From assembly GCF_905163445.1 (NCBI RefSeq), contig NC_053201.1, positions 1,870,001-1,934,000 of the forward strand: DNA of 64,000 nucleotides, read 5' to 3'. The first letter of the stretch is position 1, and each line of letters opens with the position of its first letter. Source of the stretch: Pararge aegeria. Its lineage: Eukaryota > Arthropoda > Insecta > Lepidoptera > Nymphalidae. The notes below the pieces were generated by a model, which had not been told where the DNA came from, ran no database searches, and saw only the letters and a program-made list of their open reading frames with translations. Shown piece by piece: positions 22,570-33,040 of the stretch. Both the position numbers and the translations under genes were made by a program.

Positions 22570-23755
22570 TTTTATATTAGGTAGTAGTAGTATTTCGATC
22601 AAATGAACTAAGAGTTTGTTAATATATCCACTTACCCATTCTTAGTCTCTCATGTTAATAGGCATGCGAATAATAGGTATTTGAAATCACGTATACAATG
22701 CTAATCGCAAATTATCGTCACGGGTCGGATATCGAGGAGTTAAAGTTTTTGTTTTAATTTTTGATGAATTGTGTGTTATTGGATAAAAAAAATAATTTTC
22801 TAAATTACAATAAAAAAGAGTTTTTATACTTACAACTAAGAAGCAAGAAATAAATGCCACTAAAAAGCGTGAAAAATAATGTTTACAAAGTAAAACCGAC
22901 TTTGTTATGTACCCTGTAAATACAGCTAAAAACCAAGAAATAATTATTTCCTACAACATTTTGAAGAGTCGCTGACAAGTTAAATTTAGAAAATAACTGG
23001 CACTTTCCTTGCTATCATATAAAAGGGAATACGTAGGAAGTATACGAGATCATATAGGTACCTATTAGTTTTTAAAATTTTACTTGGCACCGACTTAAAA
23101 ATGTGGTAGAAAATAATTATTTCTTGCTTTTCAGTTGTAGGTACATAACCAAGTTGTTTTTATTTTGTAAAAATTTTTTTTTACTCCTTTTAGCGGCTAA
23201 CATTTCAATTATCTATGTTTTAAAAGCCAAATGTCAATTGCTCACAATCTTTTAAAAAATGTTTCTCTTCCCGAAACTGGGGCGTTATTGGTTGAGGAGT
23301 TCTCCCGGCACTTCACCATTAGTTCAACTCAAGTAATCTTTCTTCAGGATCCCTTCAACAGGTCTTGACCTGATGAAAATGGGGCCACATAAGAAGTATA
23401 CCGTTTCAAAAAAAAAAAATTAAATCGATCGATATTAATTTAAATATGTAATTCCAACAACAAACATTACAAAAAAAATACAACCGAATTGATAACCTCT
23501 GTGTTTTGTAAGTTGCGGTGAATAAAGATAAAAAACATCGTAAAGATATAGTTCTAATATAGGTGAGGTTTCACGATTTCATCAGTTGAACATATCTATA
23601 CAGAGTTTGTAAGCTCGGTTAACTTTGCTCAAGAGACGAGTTAACTCACACCGCCCGTGTAATAACGTTACAGTCACGTCACTGGCTGGCACACATGACA
23701 GTCCCGTGAGAGCCGAGTGTAAACACAATGTTTGGCTAAAAGAGTGAGGAATATA
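22570..23755. other. No gene seen
   Basis: No coding signal. 22820-22935 and 23075-23150 hold related motifs around AAGCAAGAAATAA / TTATTTCTTGC in opposite senses, perhaps a foldback element. Confidence 0.5.
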
Positions 23756-23759
23756 TATT

Positions 23760-24020
23760 TTTTTTTATTCCTTTACAAGCTAACCTTTGACTGCAATCTG
23801 CTCAAAAGTGATGATGCAGTCTGAGATGGTAACGGGCTAACCTGTTAGGGAATAGGGTAGTCAAATCCCTAATAGGTTTCTACGCGACCTCGCACTGGAA
23901 CACTTAATCACTTAGCGGCACGTCTTCGTCGGTAGGGTGGTAACTAGCCACGGATGAAGCCTCCCACCAGACCAGACCAGAGATAATTCAGAAATTATAA
24001 ATTCCCAAATTTGCCCTGCC
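23760..24020 (-). mobile_element. SINE family C
   Basis: AGCTAACCTTTGACTGCAAT, GATGATGCAGTCTGAGATGG, CGGCACGTCTTCGTCGGTAG and GCCTCCCACCAGACCAGACC. The tRNA-like head is lost. Confidence 0.8.
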
Positions 24021-24514
24021 GTGGAAAAAGAAATTACAATTAAAATAAAATAAAAAAACTTAATTAATTGTATAGTATATAAGGAACTTATTTGGTATAA
24101 ATAAATTTAGATGCCTCGATTTGAGAGTTGAGGTAAAAGTTTTTTAGTTTATACTTTACTAGTGGGTGCAATGATTTTTTATAGGCACGGGCCACCGCGC
24201 CAACCCGCCGGAATCGCTAGGTCCCTGCATTTTAAATCTATAATATCTTCAAAAATATTCATTTAAATTACGTGCTGTAAAGGACATATTTATCTATATT
24301 AAATGCACAATGTTTTTCAGGTACTTAATTACATAAAGTTTAATTCTGTATTGCTTAAAAATGCTTCGTAAATAAGCCATTATTTCTCGTTAATAGAAAT
24401 AAAAAAAAATGTTTATTATGGGATATTCCTAATAGTGCGGTGTGGTGACGGCAGATTAGAATACATTTGTCACCACCCCTCTTCTATTTAATACATTGGA
24501 AGTTTTATTATCAA

Positions 24515-24850
24515 GTAAAATAAAGTTTATTTAAATATCACAATAAAAAAATCTACAAAATGAAAGAAATGGACATAATAAACGTAATTAAATTTGGAAT
24601 ACTAATAGACTCATTATCGGACAGCCAAGTTTCACTCAACATTAAAATTTGAGATTTTTGTACAATTGAATCAATTAAATCACCGCAATGAGCCCGCAGA
24701 CTTTGACAATTGAAAGTAACACGGTATTATGAACCTTATAGCTAACTTCAGGGTGTCGGTATTTTGTGACGTTGTCGCGCGCGCATCGTAAAAATTTACT
24801 CTCATCATTTTTCCCTAACGCGCCAAAAGAAATATTACTTCAAAAAACCG
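24515..24850. repeat. Interspersed repeat family T
   Basis: Second long copy, in the same order as 11755-12085, with small indels. It carries GCGCGCGCATCGTAAAAATT. About 600 bp before the Tk coding exon. Confidence 0.8.
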
Positions 24851-25136
24851 CATCAAAATCCGTTGCGTAATTTTAAAGATCTAAGCATATATACACGGGC
24901 AGATAGCGGAAAGCAACTTGGTTTCGTATTACGTTGTGATTGTAGGTACGGTATGAGTGTAAAGTACTGTACATGTACTCACATGTATGGAGCGTAGGCG
25001 TTAAAGCGTTCCAATATTGTTATATCAAGTACAGCTCTATAACAACCAAAACAATACATAAAATGGTCTTGCGAACCTTGAAACTTAAGCCAGAAATGGA
25101 GCTCTCGAATTCTTAGTTGGTGCTCCGAATACAAAC

Positions 25137-25380
25137 CCATTTTTAAAAGCTATTTTCGTATTGGATAGAAGCAGGCGTTGCTTTGCATATATTATGAAAA
25201 TTAAGCTTAATTGGCTATACTCCGCGAACAGCAGGAGAATCTGTATGGTGTAATTTATAATTTCTTCAATCCGTATACTCCACACCAAACAGATCTTCGG
25301 CAATGTACCCTCTACGCACATTTCGCTCAGAAACCGGAGCATCCTCAGGAGATGTTGACTTTACAATGAATAATTGTTGA
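25137..25380. repeat. Interspersed repeat family R beside the Tk exon
   Basis: GGATAGAAGCAGGCGTTGCT, AATTAAGCTTAATTGGCTAT, CCACACCAAACAGATCTTCGG, CATCCTCAGGAGATGTTGAC and AATAATTGTTG. It ends 37 bases before the splice acceptor of the first Tk coding exon, so it may border the branch point. Confidence 0.85.
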
Positions 25381-25417
25381 GTGACTTAATATATAAAGCT
25401 GTTTTCTTTCTTTTCAG

Positions 25418-26625
25418 ATCCATAAAGCACAAATGGGTGCGTTAAAGGCTTTCGGTTTCTTGATTACCATACTGGTGTACTCCGCCACCGCTCAGGAAGT
25501 AGTGAGAAGGGTGCCCCAGGGGTTCGTAGGCATGCGCGGCAAGAAGTATGGGGCATCGGAATTCTATAAGCGAAAACCCCAGTTCTTTGTCGGTGTAAAA
25601 GGCAAGAAAAGTTTCGACCCTTTCTCGGATATGAATTATAAAAGAGCACCAATGGGCTTCGTTGGCATGAGAGGCAAGAAAGAGGATTACTCAGACTTTG
25701 AAGACAATCCATTGAATCAATTTTCGGACATGGATTATAAACGAGCGCCAATGGGTTTCGTTGGTATGAGAGGCAAGAAAGAGGTACATCCAGATTTCAG
25801 CGTTAAAGACAGTTTTGACTTTGATCAGCTTTTTGACACGGGCGAAAAACGAGCTCCTATGGGTTTTGTTGGTATGAGAGGCAAGAAAGAAGCTGATCCT
25901 GATTTCAGTATTAAAGACAACTTGGATCAGTTTCCTGGCGTGCATTACAAACGAGCTCCAATGGGCTTCGTAGGCATGAGAGGGAAGAAAGACGCTTACC
26001 CAGATTTCAGTATCAAAGGCAAGAATGACTTCGATCCCTTTACTGATATGGATTATAAACGAGCTCCAATGGGCTTTGTTGGTATGAGAGGCAAGAAAGA
26101 GGCTAACCCAGACTTTAGCATAAGAGGCAATAATAATTTAGATCAATTTTCCAACATGGATTATAAACGAGCTCCCATGGGTTTCGTGGGTATGAGAGGC
26201 AAGAAAGAGGCTTATACAGATTTCAGTAACTTTGATCAATTATCCGATATGTACAATAAGCGAGCTCCTATGGGCTTTGTAGGTATGAGAGGCAAGAAAG
26301 ATTATTCATATCCAGAATTCCTCGGTGTCAAAGGCAAGAACAGTTTTGACGAATTTTCGGAATTGGGTTATAAAAGAGCTCCGATGGGCTTCGTAGGCAT
26401 GAGAGGGAAGAAAGAATTCCCAGATATCATTTTCATGCCAGATAGTGATGATAATATACCGAAAAAGTCTGGTTCTTTGATCGGACAGATAGATTATACA
26501 ACTGACGATAATAATGGCGGCGAATTTCCTATCCTGAACGAAATTATTAACGAATATCTTAATAAGTTACGATCGAATTTGAATAATGAGGTATCAACTG
26601 AGTCTTCCAACGTTTCTGATGAAAG
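25418..26625 (+). CDS. Tk: Tk exon: signal peptide and first ten TRP copies
   Basis: The acceptor is a pyrimidine run ending TTTTCAG at 25417. Fifteen untranslated bases precede the ATG at 25433. Residues 1-397 are here, plus two bases of Arg398. The donor is GAAAG|GTATTG at 26625/26626; reading through it meets a stop at 26654. Units: VPQGFVGMR (27-35), KPQFFVGVK (48-56), then APMGFVGMR starting at residues 72, 105, 141, 175, 211, 247, 278 and 316. The exon's last part (about 328-397) is acidic, hydrophilic and free of TRP units. Confidence 0.93.
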
Positions 26626-29580
26626 GTATTGTAATTATTTAAATTTTTTAACTTAAGAATAGCTTTAAAATAATATCTTGAAAGTAATATTAAAATAAAA
26701 ATAAGATTATAATACAAATTGTGTACAAAACACGTTTCCATTTGAACAAGATATCTTTGATGAGATTTCGAAAAAAATAAATAAAGAGCCTGTAAACAAT
26801 TAGAACTAACATTATTATTATCATTATTTTGTTTGTCTGGTGGGAGGCTTCTGCCGTGGCTAGTTACCACCCTACCGACAAAGACGTGCCGCTAAGCGAT
26901 TTAGCGTTCCGGTACGATGTCGCCTAAAAACCGATTGGCAGTATGCAACTACATCTTAAGGGCTAACTTGTAATGGGATTAAAAAAAAGCTCTGTGGCTT
27001 GTGTTGTACACTGCTGGATAAATCTTTTTTTTTCTAAAGTCATTATTGACGGATTAAGTATATGGCCATCTGATTGGCCTGTAACGTGCCGCCCTGTGTC
27101 GATCAAACTGGGACGTAGGTGCTAAGCCTCACGTTCCTGTAATTACACCAGAACCATCCCCTTCAGATCGGAACACAGCATTGCAACAATGCTGCTTATC
27201 GGCATAAATATGCATGGTGGTACTTCTCCGAAAGAGCTCAAAAAACTCTACTCTCTACAGCTTTCGATACGTCGCGTCGCATATTACCACGCGCTCTTAG
27301 TTTAGCGTGCTTTCTTTGACTTTTTGGTCTTAATTTCTTTGTTTTTTATTTTATTTATTAGGTTTCCTACAAACACTTACACTAATGCAACCGTTTTTAA
27401 AATTTTAACTATTCTATTTAAGTGTAATGTTTTCTTAAAAGTAAACACAGCATATGAAAAGTTATCGTGAATGAGAATATATTAACAAAATATCTCACAC
27501 ACTAAATAAATAAATCAAGGAAACTGCAAATAAGGGTCAATTGGTCCATGATAAAAATGTCTTATCTCTGAACTTATACAACGAGTCAGAGTAAATTTCT
27601 TCAACTTCAGCGCTAATGTGGTTTTTTTGTTCTTGATTCGTTTTTAAGAACATAGTTGTATCTATGTTTAACTTGATGTAAGCTTTAAACCAACGAGGCA
27701 CGCACTAAAAATCTATTCTAACAATTACCCTCAGGGTGAACGATTTGGAAAAGCGAGCGAACTTACACAAATTCTACGGTGTCAGAGGAAAGAAATCCGT
27801 GCAAGCGAAAAGACCATACGATGTTTCCTTTCGTGGTAAATTCATCGGTGTCCGTGGCAAGAAGGACTTGAAAAACTCGGGGGCTCAAGAGATCAGGTTT
27901 TTGCTGCCCCGACCCTGGCCGAAGAGAAGGGGGCAGGGGTTCCTGGGAATGCGCGGCAAAAAGTGGACCGACAATGATACCGTTTTAGGTAAGGCTGTGA
28001 GCAAATATTTGGGGCTGTTGTGTACATGCCGGCTTCGTTGGGTCATGACGTGTTTCTTTTTTGTTAATATTTAATACTGGTTGGTGAAATTTTCTAGCAT
28101 GTACTTATACGTTCAAAGGCTGTGTTGTAGGTGTATAATTTATCCATCCTCACATTCCTTAGCCTATTAATCGGGCTGTTTCCACCGAATTAAACATATT
28201 AGTCGCTTAATAAATAACAATGACTGACAATATTAATGTGTCGCGACCGTTCCGTGGCACTACCCGCACCTGACTCAGGTTTTTTTTTTTAAATATCTAT
28301 CATCATCATCGTCATTATCAAACTGGTCCACTACAGGACACGGGTCTTCTTCTAGAATGAGAAGGGTTTTCAGCGTAGTCCACCACGCTATTGGTAGACT
28401 TAACGCGCCTTTGAGAACGATATGGAGAACTCTGAGGCATGCAGGTTTCCTCACATGTTTCAAGTGATAATTTAATTGCTTAAATTAAAACGCACATAAC
28501 TTCTAACAGTTAGAGGTGCGCGCTGGGGGTCAAACTCGGCACCCCGAAAGGCATCCGTCCTAACCACTAGGCTACAACTTTATATTAAATAGCAAGAAAG
28601 TTTCTATTCACATCTTTTTAATATACAAAATATCTAGGTTTTTTTTAACATTAACATTGGTTTTCTATGTTCAATATACTCGTATAAGAAGCAGTGATAG
28701 CGCATTAGGTAGGAGCTCGACTTCACTTTCGGGGAGCCGAATTTTAATCTCAGCACGCACATCTAATTTTCTAAGTTATGTGCGTTTTAATTAATTAAAA
28801 TATCACTTGCTTCAATGGTGAATGAAAACATCGTGAGGAAACCGGCATGCCTGAGAGTTCTACATTATGTTCTCAAAGTTGTGTGGAGTCAACCTATCCG
28901 CACTGGGCCAGCGTGGTGGATCACGGTCTTCTCATTGTTGGAGGACACCCGTGATCGATATCTATAGATTACGGATAGATTGGATATTGAAAATGGACGT
29001 AAGTCATCAGTTATGCCTAGATATTGTTTTTAATGTTGGTTATTTAATGATTTCGTTTTTCCTTTTGTGAATTTATGAATAGGTAGGAACTACTGTATAT
29101 TTGAAGATGCGAATGTGGGTTTTTTTTTGTTTTATCCCCTATTTATATATTATGTTGAACTTATTTTGGCACAAATTAAGCTTGCAGATGCACATAGGGT
29201 TACATTTATCGGTTCAGGTTCGATTCCCACAACTAGAAAATGTTTGTGGTATGAACATAAATGCTTTTCAGTGTCTGGGTGTTTAGCTGTATAATAAAAG
29301 TATTTATGTATATTATCATAAAAATATTCATCAATCATCTTATTTTTTTTCTTTTTATATCATCTGCATACTCTGTGCATACCCTCTATGCACGCCACTG
29401 CACGATAATATTCTTGGATTGGTCGTCGTGACCACGACCCATGCACCTTGGTCGAAATATCGACAAATCCAAAAATAATATCGTGGTATGCACCCGTTTA
29501 ACTATATTTAAGAAATGAAAAAAAAAATGTTTATATTTTCAGATCCAGAACAAACCAGCGAAATGGTGATTCCGAATTAA
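25433..29580 (+). CDS. Tk: Tachykinin-related peptide precursor (three coding exons, complete)
   Basis: Secreted neuropeptide prohormone. Coding exons are 25433-26625, 27735-27988 and 29543-29580; the intron phases join (AG|G, G|AT) and total 1485 nt, 494 residues plus TAA. Residues 1-20 are a hydrophobic signal peptide ending SATA|QE. The rest is TRP units of the form F-x-G-x-R/K followed by GKK, the amidation glycine plus dibasic cleavage signal. Predicted amidated products are VPQGFVGMR, KPQFFVGVK, eight copies of APMGFVGMR, ANLHKFYGVR, PYDVSFRGKFIGVR and GQGFLGMR: 13 peptides. Acidic spacers of about 20 residues end in KR. The family is known: insect TRPs act on G-protein-coupled receptors in brain and gut; PC2-type convertases and amidating enzymes process them. 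The eight APMGFVGMR copies differ only at wobble positions, which suggests purifying selection. The start follows a 3' splice site at 25417, so a non-coding first exon lies upstream and was not located. Very sure of family; exon ends are inferred from splice consensus and phase. Confidence 0.95.
26830..26965 (+). mobile_element. SINE family C fragment in Tk intron
   Basis: CTGGTGGGAGGCTTCTGCCG, TGGCTAGTTACCACCCTACC and CGTGCCGCTAAGCGATTTAG, plus orientation, in the intron after the first coding exon of Tk. Confidence 0.75.
27050..27250 (+). mobile_element. Unclassified SINE-like repeat in Tk intron
   Basis: GGCCATCTGATTGGCCTGTA, ACATTGCAACAATGCTG-like GCATTGCAACAATGCTGCTT and GGTGGTACTTCTCCG. 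A reverse piece of the same family is at 31960-32110 (TCTCCGGGGAAGTACTACCA, GCTGCAATCTTG). Confidence 0.6.
27735..27988 (+). CDS. Tk: Tk exon: three divergent TRP copies
   Basis: The acceptor is ACCCTCAG|G at 27734. The frame continues as D-E-R-V-N-D-L-E-K-R. It encodes ANLHKFYGVR-GKK, PYDVSFRGKFIGVR-GKK (after AKR) and GQGFLGMR-GKK (after KRR), residues 398-482. The donor is TTTTAG|GTAAGG. These copies differ from the exon before, as expected of older, single units. An internal FRGK could be cut to give a shorter FIGVR-amide; this is uncertain. Confidence 0.93.
28300..28580 (-). mobile_element. SINE family B, full length, in Tk intron
   Basis: Runs from a TCATCATC-type tail through GGACACGGGTCTTCTTC, TAGTCCACCACGCTA and GAGGCATGCAGGTTTCC to the head GTCCTAACCACTAGGCTAC. 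It faces a plus-strand copy about 105 bp away. Confidence 0.88.
28686..28965 (+). mobile_element. SINE family B, full length, in Tk intron
   Basis: From AAGCAGTGATAGCGCATTAG through GGAAACCGGCATGCCTGAG and GGGCCAGCGTGGTGG to GAGGACACCCGTG. Head-to-head partner of the copy at 28300-28580. Confidence 0.88.
29215..29340 (+). mobile_element. SINE family A, 5'-truncated
   Basis: Starts at the B-box region (GTTCGATTCCCACAACTAG) and runs to ATTCATCAATCATCTTA. Lies in the last Tk intron and is directly followed by a hAT-MITE end. Confidence 0.8.
29341..29400. mobile_element. hAT-type MITE, right end only
   Basis: TATATCATCTGCATACTCTG, TGCATACCCTCTATGCACGC and CACTG match the right end of the 368-bp MITE. 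No left end is near. In the last Tk intron. Confidence 0.75.
29543..29580 (+). CDS. Tk: Tk terminal coding exon
   Basis: The acceptor is a T-rich tract ending TTTTCAG at 29542. Two bases complete Asp483, then PEQTSEMVIPN and TAA follow. It was chosen because it is the first good acceptor downstream whose phase matches the previous donor and which closes the frame quickly. The exon carries no peptide unit, so a different terminal exon is possible. No canonical AATAAA appears in the next 500 bases; the first is at about 30173, inside a LINE tail. Confidence 0.75.
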
Positions 29581-29939
29581 CTCTTAGAAGCTATGTCTAC
29601 ATTCAACAGCATCCGATACTTATCTCAACTAAGACTAGAACTCTAAGACTAGTCGACCTATAGATACCTAAGTACATCTTATAAGTCAGCAATAAGGTTT
29701 AATTGGCACAGAATACAGAACCAACTAGAAGCTGCGAATCTTTGTGTGGAGGCTTCGGCCGTGGCTTGATATCTTTATAAATGTGTAGAGTTTACAGTAT
29801 GTAAGTATCATCAATAGCCCTTGTCAGTCCATTGTTACTGAACTTAAGGCTTCTCCTAACGGAAAAGTTTGCCCTTAATCACCTAGCTGGGCAGACGGGT
29901 TCGTGATCGTAGTTGATGATAGTAGCAGCATAGAGTACG

Positions 29940-30216
29940 CAGTGGCGCGCACTTCAAACATGCTTAAAAGCACTGCTTACCCTAAAATTTATATATAACT
30001 CGTATAGGAGGCGGATTTTTGCCATTTTATGCAATTTTCCTGATTTATGCTTACCCTGGTAAAAAAGGTTGCCTGGCAGAGATCGCTACTAAGCGATAAG
30101 GCCGCCTTTTGTATTCTCCTTCTGTCTTTGTATTTCTATTGTTTTTTTTTCCTAACTTCATAGTGGTGTACAAATAAAGAGTTAAATAATAATAATAAAA
30201 TCTATGCACGCCACTG
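29940..30216. mobile_element. hAT-type MITE carrying a nested LINE tail
   Basis: Left end CAGTGGCGCGCAC, right end TGCACGCCACTG. Flanks AGAGTACG (29932-29939) and AGTGTACG (30217-30224) agree at 7 of 8. The middle (about 30066-30205) is a LINE 3' end: GTTGCCTGGCAGAGATCGCT, GATAAGGCCGCC and CAAATAAAGAGTTAAATAAT. Just past Tk. Confidence 0.87.
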
Positions 30217-30229
30217 AGTGTACGCTGCT

Positions 30230-32780
30230 GCACGTTCGACGACGATCGCGGAAAGAGTTATGGTGACAACTTCATTCTGATCTGTCACCATACGGAACTG
30301 TGTATTATATAATCTTATGCATCATTTACCATTATTTAAGCAAGCCTACAGAACTCTACTATACAAGGTCTTTAACCTTTTTTATGAATGAGGCTCTTGG
30401 AGTTTTAACAGTAATTCTTTCTGCTAGAATTGGGTTACCAACATGATATCGCAACGCCATTCGCTCAACGAACATAGAAAAAACAGAGCAGTTTAATACA
30501 TTTAACTGCTAGTTTTTCTGTGTTTTAGTGTCAATTTGTGACGGTCTCTGGTTTGTCCTGTATTCTGTTCCGACATCCGTATACAAACGTTAGTGTGAAT
30601 TCTCACAGTGATACTAGCTGTATTTGCTTTGTACACTGAATAGAAGCAAATGAAGAACCCTGAACTTCCACACCTTAAATTAAAGCATTGAAATGTGAGC
30701 TCTATGTCGTGGACATTGTGGCCCACTTGCATTATATTAAAAAAATAATAAAAATATTAAAAGTTTGCTTTATGTTACATAGCATAAAGTTCACATTCCA
30801 ATGCTTTAATTTGAAGCGAGCCGGTGTTGAATCGATATGCATTATGTGAAATGAGGAGGTATGATATATTTTGTGAACTTGTTTGTATACTCATTGAGAG
30901 TACCGGCGTGCAAGCAAAGTTGAATGTAGAAAAGAACTTCTCAGCGGACAACTGCAAACACGCGGCCAGTGCAAGCTACTCAAAATCTCTGCAAGTCACA
31001 AATCATCTGTGGAATAACTTGTAGTTTAGTTGCGACTGTGAGAATGCACAGTAATGTAAATAAAAATGGGTGTAAAGTTATAAATACGTATGTGTACTAT
31101 TCCCGGCGATATTACATTTGTTTCTAACAACAAACAAACAGACACCGACGATCCAATTTAAGTCATGTATTACAGTAAGGTTTTAATGTATCTACCTTAA
31201 CTTTGTTATATTATTTTTAATACCTAAAATTATTTTTTTCCACCGTAGCTCAAGTAGCTACGAAATTTTGTTTGTTTGGTTCCTTGTTAAAATGATACAT
31301 ATGGCTTAGCACTAAATCGGTTTCGGCAAAAATATTTGACATAGACTTAGCTTGCTTTTTAAACCTGTTTAATTATGCTATCATTTTGACACAGTTTTGT
31401 CTTGTTCTTAGATTGCCCTCTTCACGTTAAGTATAGCGCATAGCGTAAACAGCGCCATCTAGTATATTAAATTTAAACTAAATTTAATTGATACTAAATT
31501 TAATACTAATTTACCTGTTATATATTGCCGGGAATTGTAACTTTATAAGGCTTATTATAGCGTTCGTTAAGTTTCAACTGTATTTAACTAGTTTACTTAA
31601 TAAGAGTATCAGTATTTATTTACTTAAAATAGAATTCCTGTTATATTCAAAAATAAAATTATTTACATGTTACTTTTAATCATTTATAACGCATAGGGTT
31701 TAAATGGGTAAACATAAATTATTTTGGAATTCAACCTGTCGTGAAAAAAGTTCTTAGTATAAGATTTATAGGCCCGCAATCCTGGAGTAGTTTTCGAGGT
31801 TTAGAACACTGTAGTGCCAGAGTAAAATGGAACTTATCAACCTTGGTTTAAAACTCAAATACGCCCACGCTTTTTCATAATAACACTCTGGGCAGAGCTG
31901 GCAGAATTCACGACTCTAAAATAAGGTTTTATGTATTTTTAGGCTTTTTGTGACAGAGCTTCTCCGGGGAAGTACTACCACCATGTTTATTTCTGGCGCT
32001 TAGCAGTATTGCTGCAATCTTGTGGGGATGGGTATATGCTTTTATAACATGTTACCGAAGGTAATATTAGATCTACCTTCACCTAAGTTTAAACAATCCG
32101 GCCATCTGATTAGTCCATCCATTATTAATATGAAAAAAAGGCAGAAAGGAGCACTTTAATTTGACGTCGTAGCGTTCCGATACTCGATTGCGAGTGTGCA
32201 GAACTTATACTAAGGATGTTGGACTCGCGTAAACTTGTGTTGAACAAGCTTATTACTGAGCGCCCCAAATGGGTTCGAAAATTCTCAGACAATCTCTGAA
32301 TTAGGTAAATTCACGTGATTTCAGCCGGCAATAACAAATTTAAAATAAAATACTGATAATGGTTTGGACTTTCGAAATATCTTTAATACTTTCATGGCTT
32401 TACATATAAACGTTGAAAACCGAGGGAATAGTTGTGGAGTTTTTTTTATCATTGTGGACATTTGATGCCAGCATGCCAATAATTGTGAGATTAACTACCT
32501 ATGTTTAGAGCGCCAGTATGGTGACAGTGACTAGTGACAGTATGGTTTCTACTAGATGGCGTTCCTTCGATACCATGTAAATCGTAGTGACCTAACCTAA
32601 CCGAATAAGTAAACGTAGATATACAATCTCACACTGGGCACTCAGTTGTAGTTACAAAACGCTGCTTAAATATTACGTTATATCGCTATTATCTTCTTAT
32701 ATAGCTTTTATTCGAAATACCCGAATATCAATCACTGTACCGGATTCTTTACCGCTCATTTTAAATGTATCTAATGTTGC
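30230..32780. other. Intergenic, repeats and unassigned DNA
   Basis: Besides the inverted repeat at 30665-30820 and old SINE pieces (31960-32110) I see no gene. Short plus frames of about 60 codons look random in composition. Confidence 0.6.
30665..30820. repeat. Inverted repeat
   Basis: TTAAATTAAAGCATTGAAAT, GTGAGCTCTATG faces CATAAAGTTCACATTCCAAT, GCTTTAATTTGAA: about 35-base imperfect arms around an A/T-rich centre. Confidence 0.7.
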
Positions 32781-32784
32781 TACA

Positions 32785-33040
32785 ACATTATGAAAATTAT
32801 GAAAGTTAAAGCTTAATTTGCTATACTTACCCCGCGAAAAGCAGGAGAATCTGTCTTCAATGCTTATACTTTACACCAAACAGATGTTCGGCAATCTACG
32901 CACGTTTCATTCCGAAACCGGAGCATCCTCAGGAGATGATGACTTTACAATAAATAATTGTTGAAAGTGCAAATTAAGCTTAATTTTCATAATGTATCAT
33001 GGATTTCCGCAAAGTAACGCCTGCTTCTATCCAATTGTTA
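32785..33040. repeat. Interspersed repeat family R, foldback copy
   Basis: A forward copy to GATGACTTTACAATAAATAA, then an inverted piece AAATTAAGCTTAATTTTCAT, GGATTTCCGCAAAGTAACGC and TGCTTCTATCCAAT. The two AAGCTTAATT parts face each other. Confidence 0.8.

Noticed and set aside
25464..25945. Minus-strand frames of 84-95 codons across Tk
   Set aside because: Shadows of the repetitive Tk exon.
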